The position numbers were made by a program, and so were the translations under genes. From contig JAKEKT010000033.1 of NCBI GenBank assembly GCA_021495925.1, positions 295,787-359,786 on the forward strand: a stretch of 64,000 bases of DNA. Direction: 5' to 3'. Shown here in pieces: positions 43,171 to 54,732 of the stretch (positions are counted from its first letter, which is position 1; the number at the start of each line of letters is the position of its first letter). The notes below the pieces were generated by a model, which was not told where the DNA came from, did not search any database, and saw only the letters and a program-made list of their open reading frames with translations. Source of the DNA: Diplodia intermedia (lineage: Eukaryota > Ascomycota > Dothideomycetes > Botryosphaeriales > Botryosphaeriaceae).

Positions 43171-43966
43171 GATTTCGGCTTTTGTACTGTGGCTTGGAGC
43201 ACGGCTGGGGTAGGAGCTGGCCTAGCTCGGGGCAGGGATGATGTCAGAAGGGGACACAGCGCAGCGCCCAGCATCCACCATGCAGAAGGAAGGCGCAGTT
43301 GGAAGTGAGCTGGCAAGAGCAGGGCAGCTAATCAGTCAAATACGACCAGGCAAGGGACTTGGCGGCAGGTGCCCAGCGGTGCAGCCGCCCTGGCGGTCAG
43401 AGAGCAAGCAGCAGAATCGCAAGGCACGGGGGCGCGCGGGCACGCGGGGGCCATCAGCCGCGCGCGTCACCTGAGCTGCTGCGTGGGATGCGACCTGCCC
43501 AGTGACGACGGCCACTGTGCCGCCGCGAGCGGACGGCGGCCAAGCAGCCCGCCATCTGACCGAGTCAACTGTAGCTGCGCCGTCAGCTCTGCGGGTCCCT
43601 TGGGCACAAGCGGGGAGATCGGCAGCGGATGCTCGGGCGCGCCTGCACGCGCCGGGTGCGCAGCTGGCGGCGAGCCGGTCAGGACCTCGAGGATGCTCGC
43701 CGTGCAGCAGGCGGAGGACGAGGCGGTCTGGTGTTGGAGAGTTGATGCAGGAACGAGGCGAGGGCCGCGAAGAGATACAGCGGGCAGAGCTCGCCCTCGG
43801 CGCCTGACTCGCGTGCCGAGGTCCGCTGCTGCTCTCCCCGCAACGCCATCCGCCGCCCCTAACAGCTCCCCGCGGGGCACGCCTCGACTTCTTCACTCCG
43901 GTGACTTTGCATCTGCATCTGCTCCTGCGTGCAATTGGCCTGGCTCCTCGCGTCCGCCCCTCCACC
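43171..43966. other. GC-rich region between divergent genes
   Basis: About 800 bp between the HAD-like gene and the SDR gene, very GC-rich from 43,350 to 43,870. Frames are open on both strands without any domain. Confidence 0.5.
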
Positions 43967-45081
43967 ATGACGAGCGCCCCCAAGACGAAACAGCAGGCGC
44001 TCAGCGAGCAGCTCTCGCGCCCGCGGGAAGACCCTGGGACGTTTGAAAACATTCCCAAGATCCCCACAATAGCAGGGGACTCGGTCGGCCCGTACGTCAA
44101 GCCTGCAGATCTGCCCCAGACCCTCCCGGATCACTGATACGGCGCTGCAGGAGAGCAACGGACAAGGTCGTCATCATCACGGGTATGCACCGCGACATGT
44201 TGCAACGCCGCATCGACTGACGTGCACCAAGGCGTCAACTCTCCGACTGGCATTGGGCGTGCATCGGCCCACCAGTTCGCCCGCAACGGCGCAACGGCAG
44301 TCTACCTGTGCGACTACAAGGATGAATTCCTCAGCGTGCACAAGCGGGAGATCAACCAACTCTATCCACAGGTCGACGTCCAGATCCGCTGCTTCGACGC
44401 CGGCGACGAGGCCTCGGTCAAATCCGTCGTCGAGGAGGCCTTGCGGCGTCACGGCCGCCTCGACATCATGTTTGCCAATGCCGGCATTGTCGGCAGCTCC
44501 AGGCCCTTCTACGACTGCACCGGCGATGACTTTATGAAAGCGATGCGCACAAATGCCCTTGGGTAAGCTAATGGAGCCTCACAGCCAGCTTTTTGCCCTC
44601 TTGCCGCTCACTCTTCTACCCCAGCGTCTTCCTCGCCACCAAGTACGCCGCCAAAGCCATGCTCGTCACCTCGGCCGCAAAGCCCTACCCATCCGGCTCC
44701 ATCATCGGCACCGCCTCGGTCGCGGGCCTGCGCTCCAACGCCGGCGCGACCGACTACAGCGCGAGCAAGGCGGCCGTCGTGTCCATCATGCAGACGGCCG
44801 CCTACCAGCTGGCCGGCACGGGGGTCCGCTGCAACGCCATCTGCCCGGGCGTCATCGAGACGGGCATGACCAAGACCATGTACGACGCCGCGCGCGCCCG
44901 CGGCACCGAGCGCAAGATCGGCCAGCTCAACCCGCTGCGCCGCGGTGCCGTCGCCGACGAGGTCGCCCGCGTCGCCCTCTTCCTCGCCAGCGACGAGGCC
45001 AGCTACGTCAACGGACAGGCTTGGGCCGTCTGCGGTGGCTTGAGCGCCGGCCACCCGTTCGTGCCCGGGAAGCTGGCGTGA
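43967..45081 (+). CDS. Short-chain dehydrogenase/reductase (314 aa, 4 exons)
   Basis: Exons 43967–44091, 44151–44182, 44232–44562 and 44625–45081 join in phase. The classical SDR features are present: a TG-x6-GIG nucleotide loop (TGVNSPTGIG, residues 52–61; slightly longer than TGxxxGxG), the NAG motif in FANAGIVG, and Ser194, Tyr207 and Lys211 as catalytic residues (YSASK). PG...ETGM follows, and GxxxWxVCGG lies near the end. An N-terminal extension of about 45 residues precedes the fold. The acidic residue after beta-2 (LCDYKDEF) suggests NAD rather than NADP. The substrate cannot be told; no cluster partner is present. The SDR and the HAD-like gene are divergent, 800 bp apart. Confidence 0.9.
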
Positions 45082-48000
45082 ATGAGACGAGACCAAACAC
45101 TCCGATCGGAGGAAATAATGTTGAGAGACAAGGTGTGTGTGAATGTGATGGTTGGGCTGATGGCATCGCGGAAAGCACGGTGTTCGAGGTTTGGTAGTCG
45201 GTGACGTCTCTCTTGTGGGCTGTGATTTGTTTCTCGTTCCTTTTCGTGATCAGACGACGGGGTGTTGGGGGGAAAGGAGCAGATGTGAGAAGTCTGGCGC
45301 ACTACTACGTACCGGCATGGCAAGCGTACCTGAAAGGCACCTGCCGGGACTAAACAGACGTAGTGCGTCTATTCTACCACCGGTAAGACCCCGCAAGGGC
45401 AAAGTAGTCTGGAACGCCTTCTTTCGACGACATGCCAAAAGCGGCCATGGTCACGCGTGTGCTGGAAGCAGGATCCTCGGAACAAGCATGACAGAGATCG
45501 GACTCCGTGGGGGCTTAGAGAGCCAAGAGCCACGACGATGAGTCTGGACCGGGATCCAGGAGGGAGGACGAGGTTCAGGCCAGAAAGGAGAAAAAAAAAC
45601 ATCTAAACTGAACGAGCATTTTACCCGTCGCGGCGTGCAGTCCTGTCCGCAGTTAGCACGTGTGCAATATGCATGTCATACTGCGCTACAACACACAACC
45701 ACCACTCCAAATTAAACCCCAACCAACCAGCAAACCTCCAGCCCCAACCAAGGGAGAGGGAGAGGGAGAGGGACAGCCCGATCTCAGCCCTGTGACAAGG
45801 CTTTGTGCAACTGCTGCTGATGCTCCTTTCGCCCCGCCCCCCCCTTCTCACACCACCCCCCGGCCGCGGGTTGCAGATGGATTGTCGCGCGGAGAATTTC
45901 TTTCCGCCAGCTCGTGGCATCCCGACGTCGGTGGTTGGACGTCGGGGGGCCGTGGCGCGCGCGCGCAGAAACAGGACCGGGAGGCGGATGCCTGTTTCGA
46001 CGCGCTGACGCCTGCTTACTATCCCTGACTTGCTCTCTCCGGTCCGCATCATCCTCTCTCATCATCCGCACCGCTCCGTTCGAATGGTTCGTCGGGCGGT
46101 CCGAACTACTTCTTCGCCTTCTCTCGGGACTTCCGGAAGAGCGGACCGTCGTTTTGATTGGCGGTGCAGCGAGAGATGCACAGAGAGAGAGAGAGAGGAA
46201 CAAGAATTGCTGCTGACGGATGGGGTGAAAGAGTTTGGTTGGTTGGTTTTCCTGCCAGGCCCAGGCCTCCCGGGGGGGTGGGGAGCTTTCTCCGCCGCTT
46301 GGCTGTGTTGCTCGTGTCATACTTGCAGAAAATAGTAGGCTCTCGGACTTAAGATGGCGGGCCTTTCATCCGGGCGTGAGCACAAGAGGTCAAGAGAAAT
46401 CGTCACCTGGGGTTTCCGCCCCATCTCGGCAGTAGCACACGGATGGTCAGGCAGCCGGGTGGTTCCCAGATTAGCGGGGTAGCAATGTATGTATGCACTC
46501 AGCCGCGTTGGCGGGCCGAAAGGTAAGGCCCCCCAACAAGGACCAAGGAAGGCGCGGCTGCAGAGACGGTCGTTCGACATCGGTCTCTAGTTTTTTTTTT
46601 TTTTTTTTTTTCCTGCGCATGAGCAGCAAAGTTGAGCAAGCTGCACGCTAAAATCAGCTTCGCCACTTGTAAACAGAGTAATTTTTGCTACGCGCGATTT
46701 CCGCTGCTGCGATTCTGTTCACACAGACAAAGCTATGGGCACATTAGATCCACGAGTTGGTTTGCTTCTTTCTATGCAAGCACTCGATACTGGTTTAAGT
46801 TGTGACTCCTGTCGAACTCCACCACTTGAGGTGTTATTTCCTGTCCATTTCGGATTACTCGAGCACCCATCAAAATACGCATTTTGTCCGATATTGATGG
46901 CTTTCCATTCAGCCAGCGTTGGCAATGTAAAAGGCTGGCAAACCGCAACGCAAGATCCCCCGCCACTGGCAATGATCGAGCACTGCTTGACACCAAGGGC
47001 GGTGTCTCCATGGAAGAAAGTGCGAGGAAAAGGAGATGGTCTGCGAAAACAAAGTATTCTTACAGGCTGATATGATTTTTGTACTCTTCTCCGCTCTGCT
47101 AAGCTATTACTTTGTGTTATTACTACTGTGTGCCGTAGCTGCCACGGCTATCCATGTGGAGGAAGTTACTTTCCGGTATCCAAGACATTATAAGTTTGAG
47201 ACATTATGGCAAAGAGAGGGAAACAAATCGCGGCGATGCCGAAGCGACGAATGGCACGCTGAGTATGTCAAGAGAAAGGATGATATCCATAATCCAGTTA
47301 GCACCTGTGCCAAAACAAATAACGGCACGACCAAAGCAAGCTGAGTCAAAAGAACCAACTGGCCAAAAGCAATCAAAGAAAGTGGAGAGAAAGATGTGCC
47401 TGAAACACGCCCACCTAAGGGTGCGACAGCGCTGGAAGACTAACGCCGGGGGAAATCAGGTCGTGGTTGGGGCTATGTCATCCCTTTCTCAGCCTCGTTC
47501 CCCACACCTGACCCCGTAGCTGCAAGCCACTGACTCTGTGCTACGACCGTCAGCATGTGAGTCCGAAGAGAGCAAGAGAGAAATGAAAGAAATCTCCAGA
47601 TCCCTGACAAACGGATGATGCCGTCTTTCTACATGGAAACAGCCGCCACAGGTCGCCCAAAAATAGTACGGTTGTGTTCCTCCAATATCTGGAGCATTAA
47701 AGGAGCGTATTAAGATTAAAACTTTGCTGTAGAGCTGCGGTTTGTATGTGTGCGGGCGTCTCTGCCGGTAATGTCTCGGATAGTGAGCCGTAGTCGAATT
47801 CTCTCCAACGCCAACGCTGGGTTCCAGACCAAGAAGCGATTCCAAATACTCAAGGAAACGAGGGAAGCAAAAACAGACGGAAAGTAGAGAGATGGATAGA
47901 TCTGAGCCGACGCGGAGATGGATACGATGGGAAACAATAGGAAAACTCGCGGATCGGCTCGCCTCCAAATCGAAAAAGCCGGGGGTATATCCAAGAGGCG

Positions 48001-48203
48001 CTTTTGAGTGTTTGAACAGGTATGTAGCGAGATCAACAGAAACCCGAAAGGAAATAGCTTTTTGCGCCAAGTCAGAGATGTACCATAAACAGGCAACCAA
48101 AGCAGGAATTCGTTTCCCGCATGGATCACGTTACAATGTGCGCGACAGATGCAGCCATGAGTAAGATATGAAAAAGCACAAACGTAACAACGTGTCCAGC
48201 AGC
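45082..48203. other. Large intergenic region (3.1 kb), no gene seen
   Basis: This is the largest gap without a gene or transposon, and it lies between two convergent genes. Frames here are short or compositionally odd. It holds a GAGAGG/GAGA microsatellite (45,748–45,775 and 46,180–46,200), a pure T run and AT-richer DNA from 46,600 to 48,170. It shows no RIP-like TpA excess, so it is not an old RIPed element. Confidence 0.55.
46591..46611 (+). repeat. Poly-T run (21 bases)
   Basis: Twenty-one consecutive T residues between GTCTCTAG and CCTGCGC. Read on the minus strand it is a poly-A, which could mark the tail of an old retrocopy, but no retrocopy body is recognisable next to it. Confidence 0.8.
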
Positions 48204-50773
48204 TTATGCTTTGAAGTCACCGGGCGTCTGGTTGGCAAAGATGTAGTTCTTCGGCTGCATCTCGCTTTGGCGTCTCGAGCTGGCCTGGCCTCCGTGGCCA
48301 GAAGAGCCATCGGGAGGAGAATACTGGTGGACATAAAAGCCCTGTTGATGCATGCCCATGTGGTGTTGCATCTGGCCGTTGCCCATGTCCGGCGGGAATG
48401 CCATTGTCGGCTGCGATTGCTTTCCATAGTTCATCGATTGGTCTTGGGAAAACTGCACCGGGGCCATCTGCAAGTCACCGTCTGCATTGAACATGGGCAC
48501 GGCATATTGCATGGCCGCCATGTCGTACGGGACCATTCCGCCTTCCGGGAGGGATGGCCGCCGCTGGGCTTGCTGGTGCATCATCAGCTGGCTGTGAGTA
48601 TTCTCCATTGACTGGTGGTGGTGCAGGTGGTGGTGCTGCTGTGGCTGCAATTGCAGGTGTGGCTGAGGTTGCGGCTGCTGCTGCGGATGCGGCGGCAGTT
48701 GCGGCGGCAGCTGATGTGGCTCTTCGGCCATGGACGTCTGCTGCGGAGTGAAGGCCGACCGAGGAAAACTCTGTTGCTGCGCCGGTGCGGATTGCGGCGG
48801 TGTGTCTCTGTGGGACCCGTTGCTGATCCTTGTGCGGTGCCTATTCTCATAGATTGATGCAAGGGAGAGTGGGGTCTCGGGCGGCGAAGCGGTGGAGAAA
48901 GCGGCAGAGGTCGGAGCCATACTGTACAAGACACCTGCGCCATCTGCACGGCTGGGCGTATCCTGGTTGCTTGTTACGCTGCTCTGCACATTACCGGGGC
49001 TTTGCCAAGACGGGAAGCGCCCGGGTTCGCTTGGCGTGAGAGGAGTGGGCGGCGCCAGCGACCCAGTTGAGACTGGCGGGCCGCTGATGCTTGGAGCATA
49101 AGTAGAAGCTGGAAAGTTCGGCGAAACAGCGGCGTCAGCAAAGGTGAAATGCATCGGTGAGCGTTGGGCGGAGCCAGCATTGGACTTCTGGATGCGGCCG
49201 CCATTCACCAGGCCAGTCGAACGGATCCTGCGGAGCGTGTGGTCGGCTTTGAGGTTGTGATTGTTCGTCCCAGGCGAGGAAGGCATGCCCGCGCTGTACG
49301 ACGCACTGCGAAGGGCTGCTTGGCCCAGAGCTGCGGGGCGGGGCCGCTGCCTCCTGGCAGCGATGCTCGATGGCTGGTCGGGTTGCCTAAATGCCGCATC
49401 GCCGTTTGATTGGCCCTGAATCTCAACGTTGCCCATCGACTGAGCGAGAGCTGTGGCGGGGGAATCGCGGCGATGCAGTGCCTCGTCGGAAAAGGTGAAG
49501 GGAGGGTTGAAATCGGACTGGCTGAACTGGTACATGGACGCCTCGCTCGGATCGGCTGCAGTCGATATCAAAGTCTGATTCGATGTGTTGCTCTGTTGGT
49601 ACACCCCTTGCGGCTGGAAATGGTTCGCCATCCACTGGCCCCCTGGACCAGGCACGCTGCCGCTAATCGAGCCTTCCTGAGAATCTTCACGCTGGTTGAC
49701 CCTGGCTGCGTCATCCATCCAACCTGACTGCACAGATGCGGCGGAAGAGCCGCCGTTCTGAATCGATTGGCCCGCGGAATAAGGCGAGGTTTCCGTCGAT
49801 GCAGCAGCACGAGCATTGTGGCCCGAAAACGACGCAGGGGCGGAGGATGCGAGGGTGTTGAAATCGAAATGGTCGGCCCCAAAATCGCCCAGTCCGTCTC
49901 CAAAGGGGTCCGAGCCTGGGAAGTCGGCGAATCCGAAGTGCGAGTCGCCGCCCATGGAATGCGGAACACTGGAGCCATCGAACGAAGCGAATGGGTTGGG
50001 GGGCACCGGGTAGCCCGCATTGACCAGCGATTGGATGACGGCGTCGTAAGAACCAGGCTGGGAGGATTCGGCAATTGAGGACAGGACGTGGCCGTGGCCA
50101 GAGCTGTAGTCTTGAGGGGGCATTTGTGGGGCCATCATTTCTGGGGCCTGTTGCACTGCGAAACCATTCCCCGGCAACGACGACGAACTCATATCCGGCG
50201 GTCCGTACGAAAATTCGGGCCTTTGCGGTTGCGACTGCGGCGCGTTTTGAGGAGGGGGCTGCATCTGAGTATGCATGGGTATTTGTTGCTGCGGCATCTG
50301 GGGCTGTTGCTGTGATTGTTGCTGTTGCGGCGGGTGCTGCTGCACCGGCACCTGCATGGTGTATTGTGCCATTTGCTTCTTCATGTCCTGCTTGACCTTC
50401 GCCCGGCGGTTTTGGAACCAATTCTGCGTGCTCCTGTCAGCAATGGAGGGCGGTGCGCTCGCGGGGACAGGGCGCGTACGTTGATTTTCTCGAGAGGCAC
50501 GCCGAGCGACTCGGCGAAACCCTTTTTCGTGGTGGTGCTCGGCTTGTGCTGCTGCTGGAAATGGGCTTCGAGGATGTCATGTTGCTCTTTCGTGAGGCGC
50601 GGCTTGACTTCCTGGCAGACAGGGTGAACAGGCGGTTGGTGAAGCCGGACGTTTGGTTCGGAGGATACTTTAAGCAGGGTGTGCGGATGCGGGTTGGGCG
50701 GGTGCGAGGCGGCCGCGTCGCCCGGCTGCTGCGCATTCGCATAGGGCGGCATTGTTGGCGGATAGCGGTCCAT
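48204..50773 (-). CDS. Homeobox transcription factor with long Gln/Pro/Ser-rich tail (837 aa, 2 exons)
   Basis: Minus-strand exons 50773–50480 and 50423–48204 join in phase across a 56-bp intron. The join falls inside helix 3 of the homeodomain and rebuilds KINNWFQNRRAKVKQ (Trp100, Phe101, Asn103, Arg105). The domain covers about residues 54–114 (KPRLTKEQHDILEAHFQQQHK...). An intron at this point is common in fungal homeobox genes. The 720-residue tail is rich in Gln, Pro, Ser, His and Met and likely activates transcription. Fungal homeobox factors of this kind control conidiation and fruiting-body development; the exact orthologue is not clear to me. The frame stays open upstream to an ATG at 50938, so the N-terminus could be 55 residues longer. 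Confidence 0.9.
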
Positions 50774-52944
50774 GGCGACGCGTGACGGCGGTGGTGGTGG
50801 TTGGAGCGGGCGCTCGAGCGCAGCGCGCTGGGAACCAGGCGGGCTGGAGGGACTCTGCTGGGGGCGCGCGAGGGCGTGGAGGGCGAGATGGGAACGAACG
50901 ACGGTGGTTAGAACGTTAGAGACAGAAGCTGAAGGCAAGGCATGGACGAAGGCAAGCGAGCGTGGAGGCGTGGGCCGGCGGGTGGGCAGCGGACGAGGAG
51001 GGAAGGGAGGGATTAGGGCGACTGCAGAGGCGAGGTCGAGCTGGCGGACTCGGTTCGCTGGTTACAGAGCTGCGGGCCGCTGGGGAGCACGGGGGACAGG
51101 ACTTGAGTAGGGAGGCCCTGGGCGCGCAACGCACGGATTGGTTGCTCGGAGCCGACAGAGACAGCGACGCATGTCTGCTAAGAATAATCCGCGCTGCATG
51201 AGAAGCGCGCGCCGTCAGCCCAGCGCAGCCAGTCATCCGACCGCGGCCGGTTATCGCGCAGCTGGCCAGGCCCGCGGCGTGCTGACGCCCTGGTGCAGCA
51301 GCGCTGTGCTGCGCGGTGCCTGCGGGCGGCGGGCGGCGCTGGAGGCGATGCGCTGGCGCCGGCTCGGTGCCTCGCCCGGAGAGCGCCTCCGACGAGACGA
51401 GACGCGCCTTGATCTGGACCCACGCGGGCTACGGCACCGGCCTCTGGCTCCCCTGGGCAGCGTGGACTGGACGACGCTGCTGGATCACCGCTCCCGCCGC
51501 CCTGACCCGCAGCGGCCCCTGGCGCGGCCGATCACCAGGGAGGCTGGAGGCTGGAGGTGCCGTGCCAGCCTGCCCGCCGCCGCACGCAGAGAGCGGGCTG
51601 CGGGCTGCCAGATGACGCTGCGCTGCGCCGGCAGCCATCGATCGAGGAGCGCCGTGGTGCATGCTGCTCCGTAGCCGCCCGCACAGGCCGGGGGTTCGCC
51701 CTCTCCACCGCCTAGCCCGCCGCGTGATTGGCCTCGGCCGGCGTGGAGTTGACGCGCTCTAGCGTCCCTGGCGGCCCTTCCGCAACCGCCCTGCGCCGTG
51801 GCAGCCCTTCACGCGTGACGCTGCTTTTCCACATGCCTCCCAGCGGACCCTGCTTCAAGCGCACGCCGTACCTGAGCCGACCCGGCCGCGCGCCGCTGCA
51901 CCTGCAGCAGGCACAACACGCGCCCAGCACTGGGCAGCCGGGCGATCCACATCAAACACCGCTGAATAAGGCGCCGCTGTGCACATAGCCTCCTCCGTGT
52001 AACCCAGCGCTGCCGTTCTGAGCCCGCGCCTGCAGCCCTCAGGGGCGCAATGAGGCCTTGCCGCTGGATCTCGGGAGGGCCAGCGTGAGCGCGGGCGCCG
52101 TACCTTGCAGCTCGACGCCAAGTGCGACCGCAACCCGCTGTGAAGATGATGATATGAACACGACGATCTGCGGAGAGGTGGACCGCCGCCTTGCCCTCAT
52201 GCCTCATGCCTCCGTACGTGGCCGCCCCGCCGCCGCCGTGTCCCAGCTCTCCACGTCACGCACCACCGCGCCAGCACCGAGACCGCACCGCACCTCGTCC
52301 CTCGCGCCTCCATGTCCCAGCGTCTAACGTCGGACGCCGAAGCCTCGCGCGCGCCATGTCTGGCCCCGCCGCGCCTGGTGGACGCGGTCGTTCTTGGGTG
52401 ATTCCATGCCTCTGTGTCACCACTCCACCGCTCGCCTGCGCCTGCGCGCTCGTCCTCGCGCGCGGGTGGCAGCTCGGCGGCCGCGACGAAGCGAGAGGGC
52501 ATGGCGCTATCAGAAAGTTGCATCGTCTTCCCCATGTCGCAGCAGATGCCCATTGTGGTTGTTGGGCACACATGATCTATAAATTTCTCTCTAAAGCAAG
52601 GAGGCTCTCTCGCGTCGTCCAATTGCCCCTCGCTACGACCGGCTCATGAAAGACGCCTTCCCATGATGTCAACGCAATGCGCTGCAACCCTTCTAGAAAA
52701 TCTGCAGTCCGCTGAAGGATTCTAATGCAATGCAACCCAGACAAGTTCGAATGAAAGGAAAATAGGGTGCTCTGAGCACATCCGCACTACCGTCGAGTAC
52801 TAGAGGGTATTGTCGTCGTGTGAGAGGAGCGTGGCCGCACGCTTGTGCTGCACGCAGGGTGACGAGGTGTCCGCGGAAGGCGCTGGAAAACTCCCGGCCG
52901 CTGCGGTGCTCAGTGGATTCTCCGTCTTCGTTAAGCTCCTGACT
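50774..52944. other. Long GC-rich upstream region of the homeobox gene
   Basis: From 50,780 to about 52,530 the DNA is extremely GC- and CpG-rich, and frames of up to 178 codons are open on both strands. None contains a domain or plausible composition. Regulatory genes in filamentous fungi often have long leaders and promoters, which would explain it. 52,530–52,940 is ordinary intergenic DNA. Confidence 0.5.
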
Positions 52945-54068
52945 CTATTCTTGCAAAGCGTCGGAGATTTCAATGCTGATTTGGCCGCTCTCGTTGTCGT
53001 ACGCCTTGAGCGTGACACTTCGCATATCGCGCACGATCCAGTCCGCACCGGCTTCCTTCAGCTGATCAACAGTGTGCGTTGTCGCCAGTGCCACCACCTT
53101 GAAACCAGCAGCTTTCCCGGCCAGCACGCCGGACGGAGCGTCCTCGAGAACCAGGACGGGCTCGCCGGAGGGAACGCCCAGCATTGAGTGGCCCAGCAGG
53201 TAGCACGCAGGATCGGGTTTGCCGTTCTCAACCATCTCGGCGCAAACCAGGTTCTTGGGGTGCGCGAGGTTCATGACGTCGAGCCAGCCAGTCACGAGGG
53301 GCCGAGTGCCGGAAGTCACAATAGCCCAGCGAGCTCCGACCTCTTCGAGTCTGTCGAGGAACGTGCGAGCGCCCGGGATCTCCACGGCGTCTCGGCCAAA
53401 TTCCTTCGGGATGAGTCCTTCAACATGGCAGACATCTGTAAGTGGAGGAGTCAGCATTAATGCAAAGGGATTATCCGTTGGAACGTAGAGAGTCTCAATC
53501 TGACAGCACAGCTCCTGTGAGACGATGAAGCTTTCATCCGAACGAGAAAGCACATGATACCAACGCGACAATCTTGTGGGGATGCGATCTTCGTCTCCCC
53601 ACGTGCAAGCACGTCGAGATCGTACGGTGGTTCTTGGAAACGTTCGGTCAGGGGGAACTCACACTCCCAGGTTGCCAAGCTCGGATCGTAGAGCTTGAGT
53701 ACGTCTATCGAGCGACGTCCGTGAGACGTCGCCAGGATGGTATTCGGATCCACACCAAGCTGCTTTCCGATCCTATTTTACTGAATAAGCTTCTGCGGGT
53801 GTCGCGGGTGTGGCGCCTGGGCTTAGAGATTTCCGCCAGATCCAACTCCCGGAGAATTTTCCGCACACTCACTTGTGCCAGTGCTTGACGATGGCATCCG
53901 TCGAATCAATCAAAGAACCGTCCATATCGCTGAGGCTAGGATATAATCAGCGGTGTTATAGGCATGGTAATCTCTCCTGATGGGGAGCGAGATTAAGCCT
54001 TACACTCCGGCGAAAAGGTGGACCTCAGGCGGTGCCGAAAACTTGGGTTCCTCCTGAATGTGCGGCAT
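52945..54068 (-). CDS. Glycerol-1-phosphate phosphohydrolase, GPP/DOG-type HAD phosphatase (242 aa, 4 exons)
   Basis: Minus-strand exons 54068–54004, 53935–53873, 53772–53663 and 53435–52945 join in phase. Motif I is D25-M-D27-G-S, with the nucleophile intact; Ser replaces the common Thr. Further family blocks are STDAIVKHWHK, SHGRRSIDVLKLYDP, VEIPGARTFLDRL, VTSGTRP (motif II), the lysine in ENGKPDP (motif III) and LEDAPSG (motif IV). Length fits yeast Gpp1 (250). The enzyme removes phosphate from glycerol-3-phosphate (or 2-deoxyglucose-6-phosphate in the DOG branch) and supplies glycerol for osmotic balance. The gene is head to head with the Nug1 gene, 664 bp apart. Confidence 0.93.
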
Positions 54069-54732
54069 GATGCTGAACGGACAAAATTAAAGTGATGCAA
54101 AAGGAGCGGACTGTGTGAAAAGGGCGAGGGGAAGTGGAGATATGTATCCTCGAGATCGTGAGTCGGCGCCGAAGGCGGTCGGATGGCTTCCTTGTTGGGG
54201 TTGGCTATCCGCCAGGGTCCCAGATGCACGTGACAAAGCTCAAGCCACCACGCCGAACAGTGATAGGCCAGGGGGAAACCCGAACTGCGGCGGTGAAGAA
54301 AGTCGAGGAAAACATGGCCAGTTGAAGCGTCAATCCGGGCGTAAATGTGCAACGAACATGTGGACAAATCCGTCCAGATAAGAGCTCCAACTACCAGGAC
54401 CCTATTATGATTCATCTTATCTCACGTCCGGACAAGCTTCAAGGTCTCCAATATTCTTTTTATTTTTGTTGGAAGTGGATGGTTTTTCTTCTTCTTCATC
54501 TTCGTCTTTTAGAGCCCGTTAATTTGCGCGCAGCGCATAGAGGAATTTTGTATGGAATTGATGTCGCTGAGCGATAGTGAAGGGAGATCATGAACCGTGG
54601 TATATTCGTGCCTACTCCACTAGTTAGCCGATGTTTTGCCACGAAATCTTGGCGCGCCGCCTACTTCCCAAAATTTCCTGACGGACTTGCGGGCGGAGAT
54701 AGTGCAACATTTTCCGCTCACCACAACTCACC
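54069..54732. promoter_or_regulatory. Bidirectional promoter region, GPP / Nug1
   Basis: A 664-bp gap between two divergent starts. It is AT-richer around 54,410–54,600, with T-rich stretches near 54,455–54,500. No gene is seen. Confidence 0.5.

Noticed and set aside
38769..45081. A metabolic gene cluster made of ALDH, HAD-like protein and SDR
   Set aside because: The genes are oxidoreductases of common families without a backbone enzyme, transporter or regulator, and ALDH looks like the housekeeping AldA type.
45784..46320. 178-codon minus-strand frame in the 3.1-kb gap
   Set aside because: It is low complexity with an Arg/Pro/His/Ser excess and overlaps GA microsatellites; other frames here are just as open.
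51138..51674. 178-codon plus-strand frame upstream of the homeobox gene
   Set aside because: It is very Arg/Ala-rich, all frames are open in this GC-rich block, and there is no domain or good start context.
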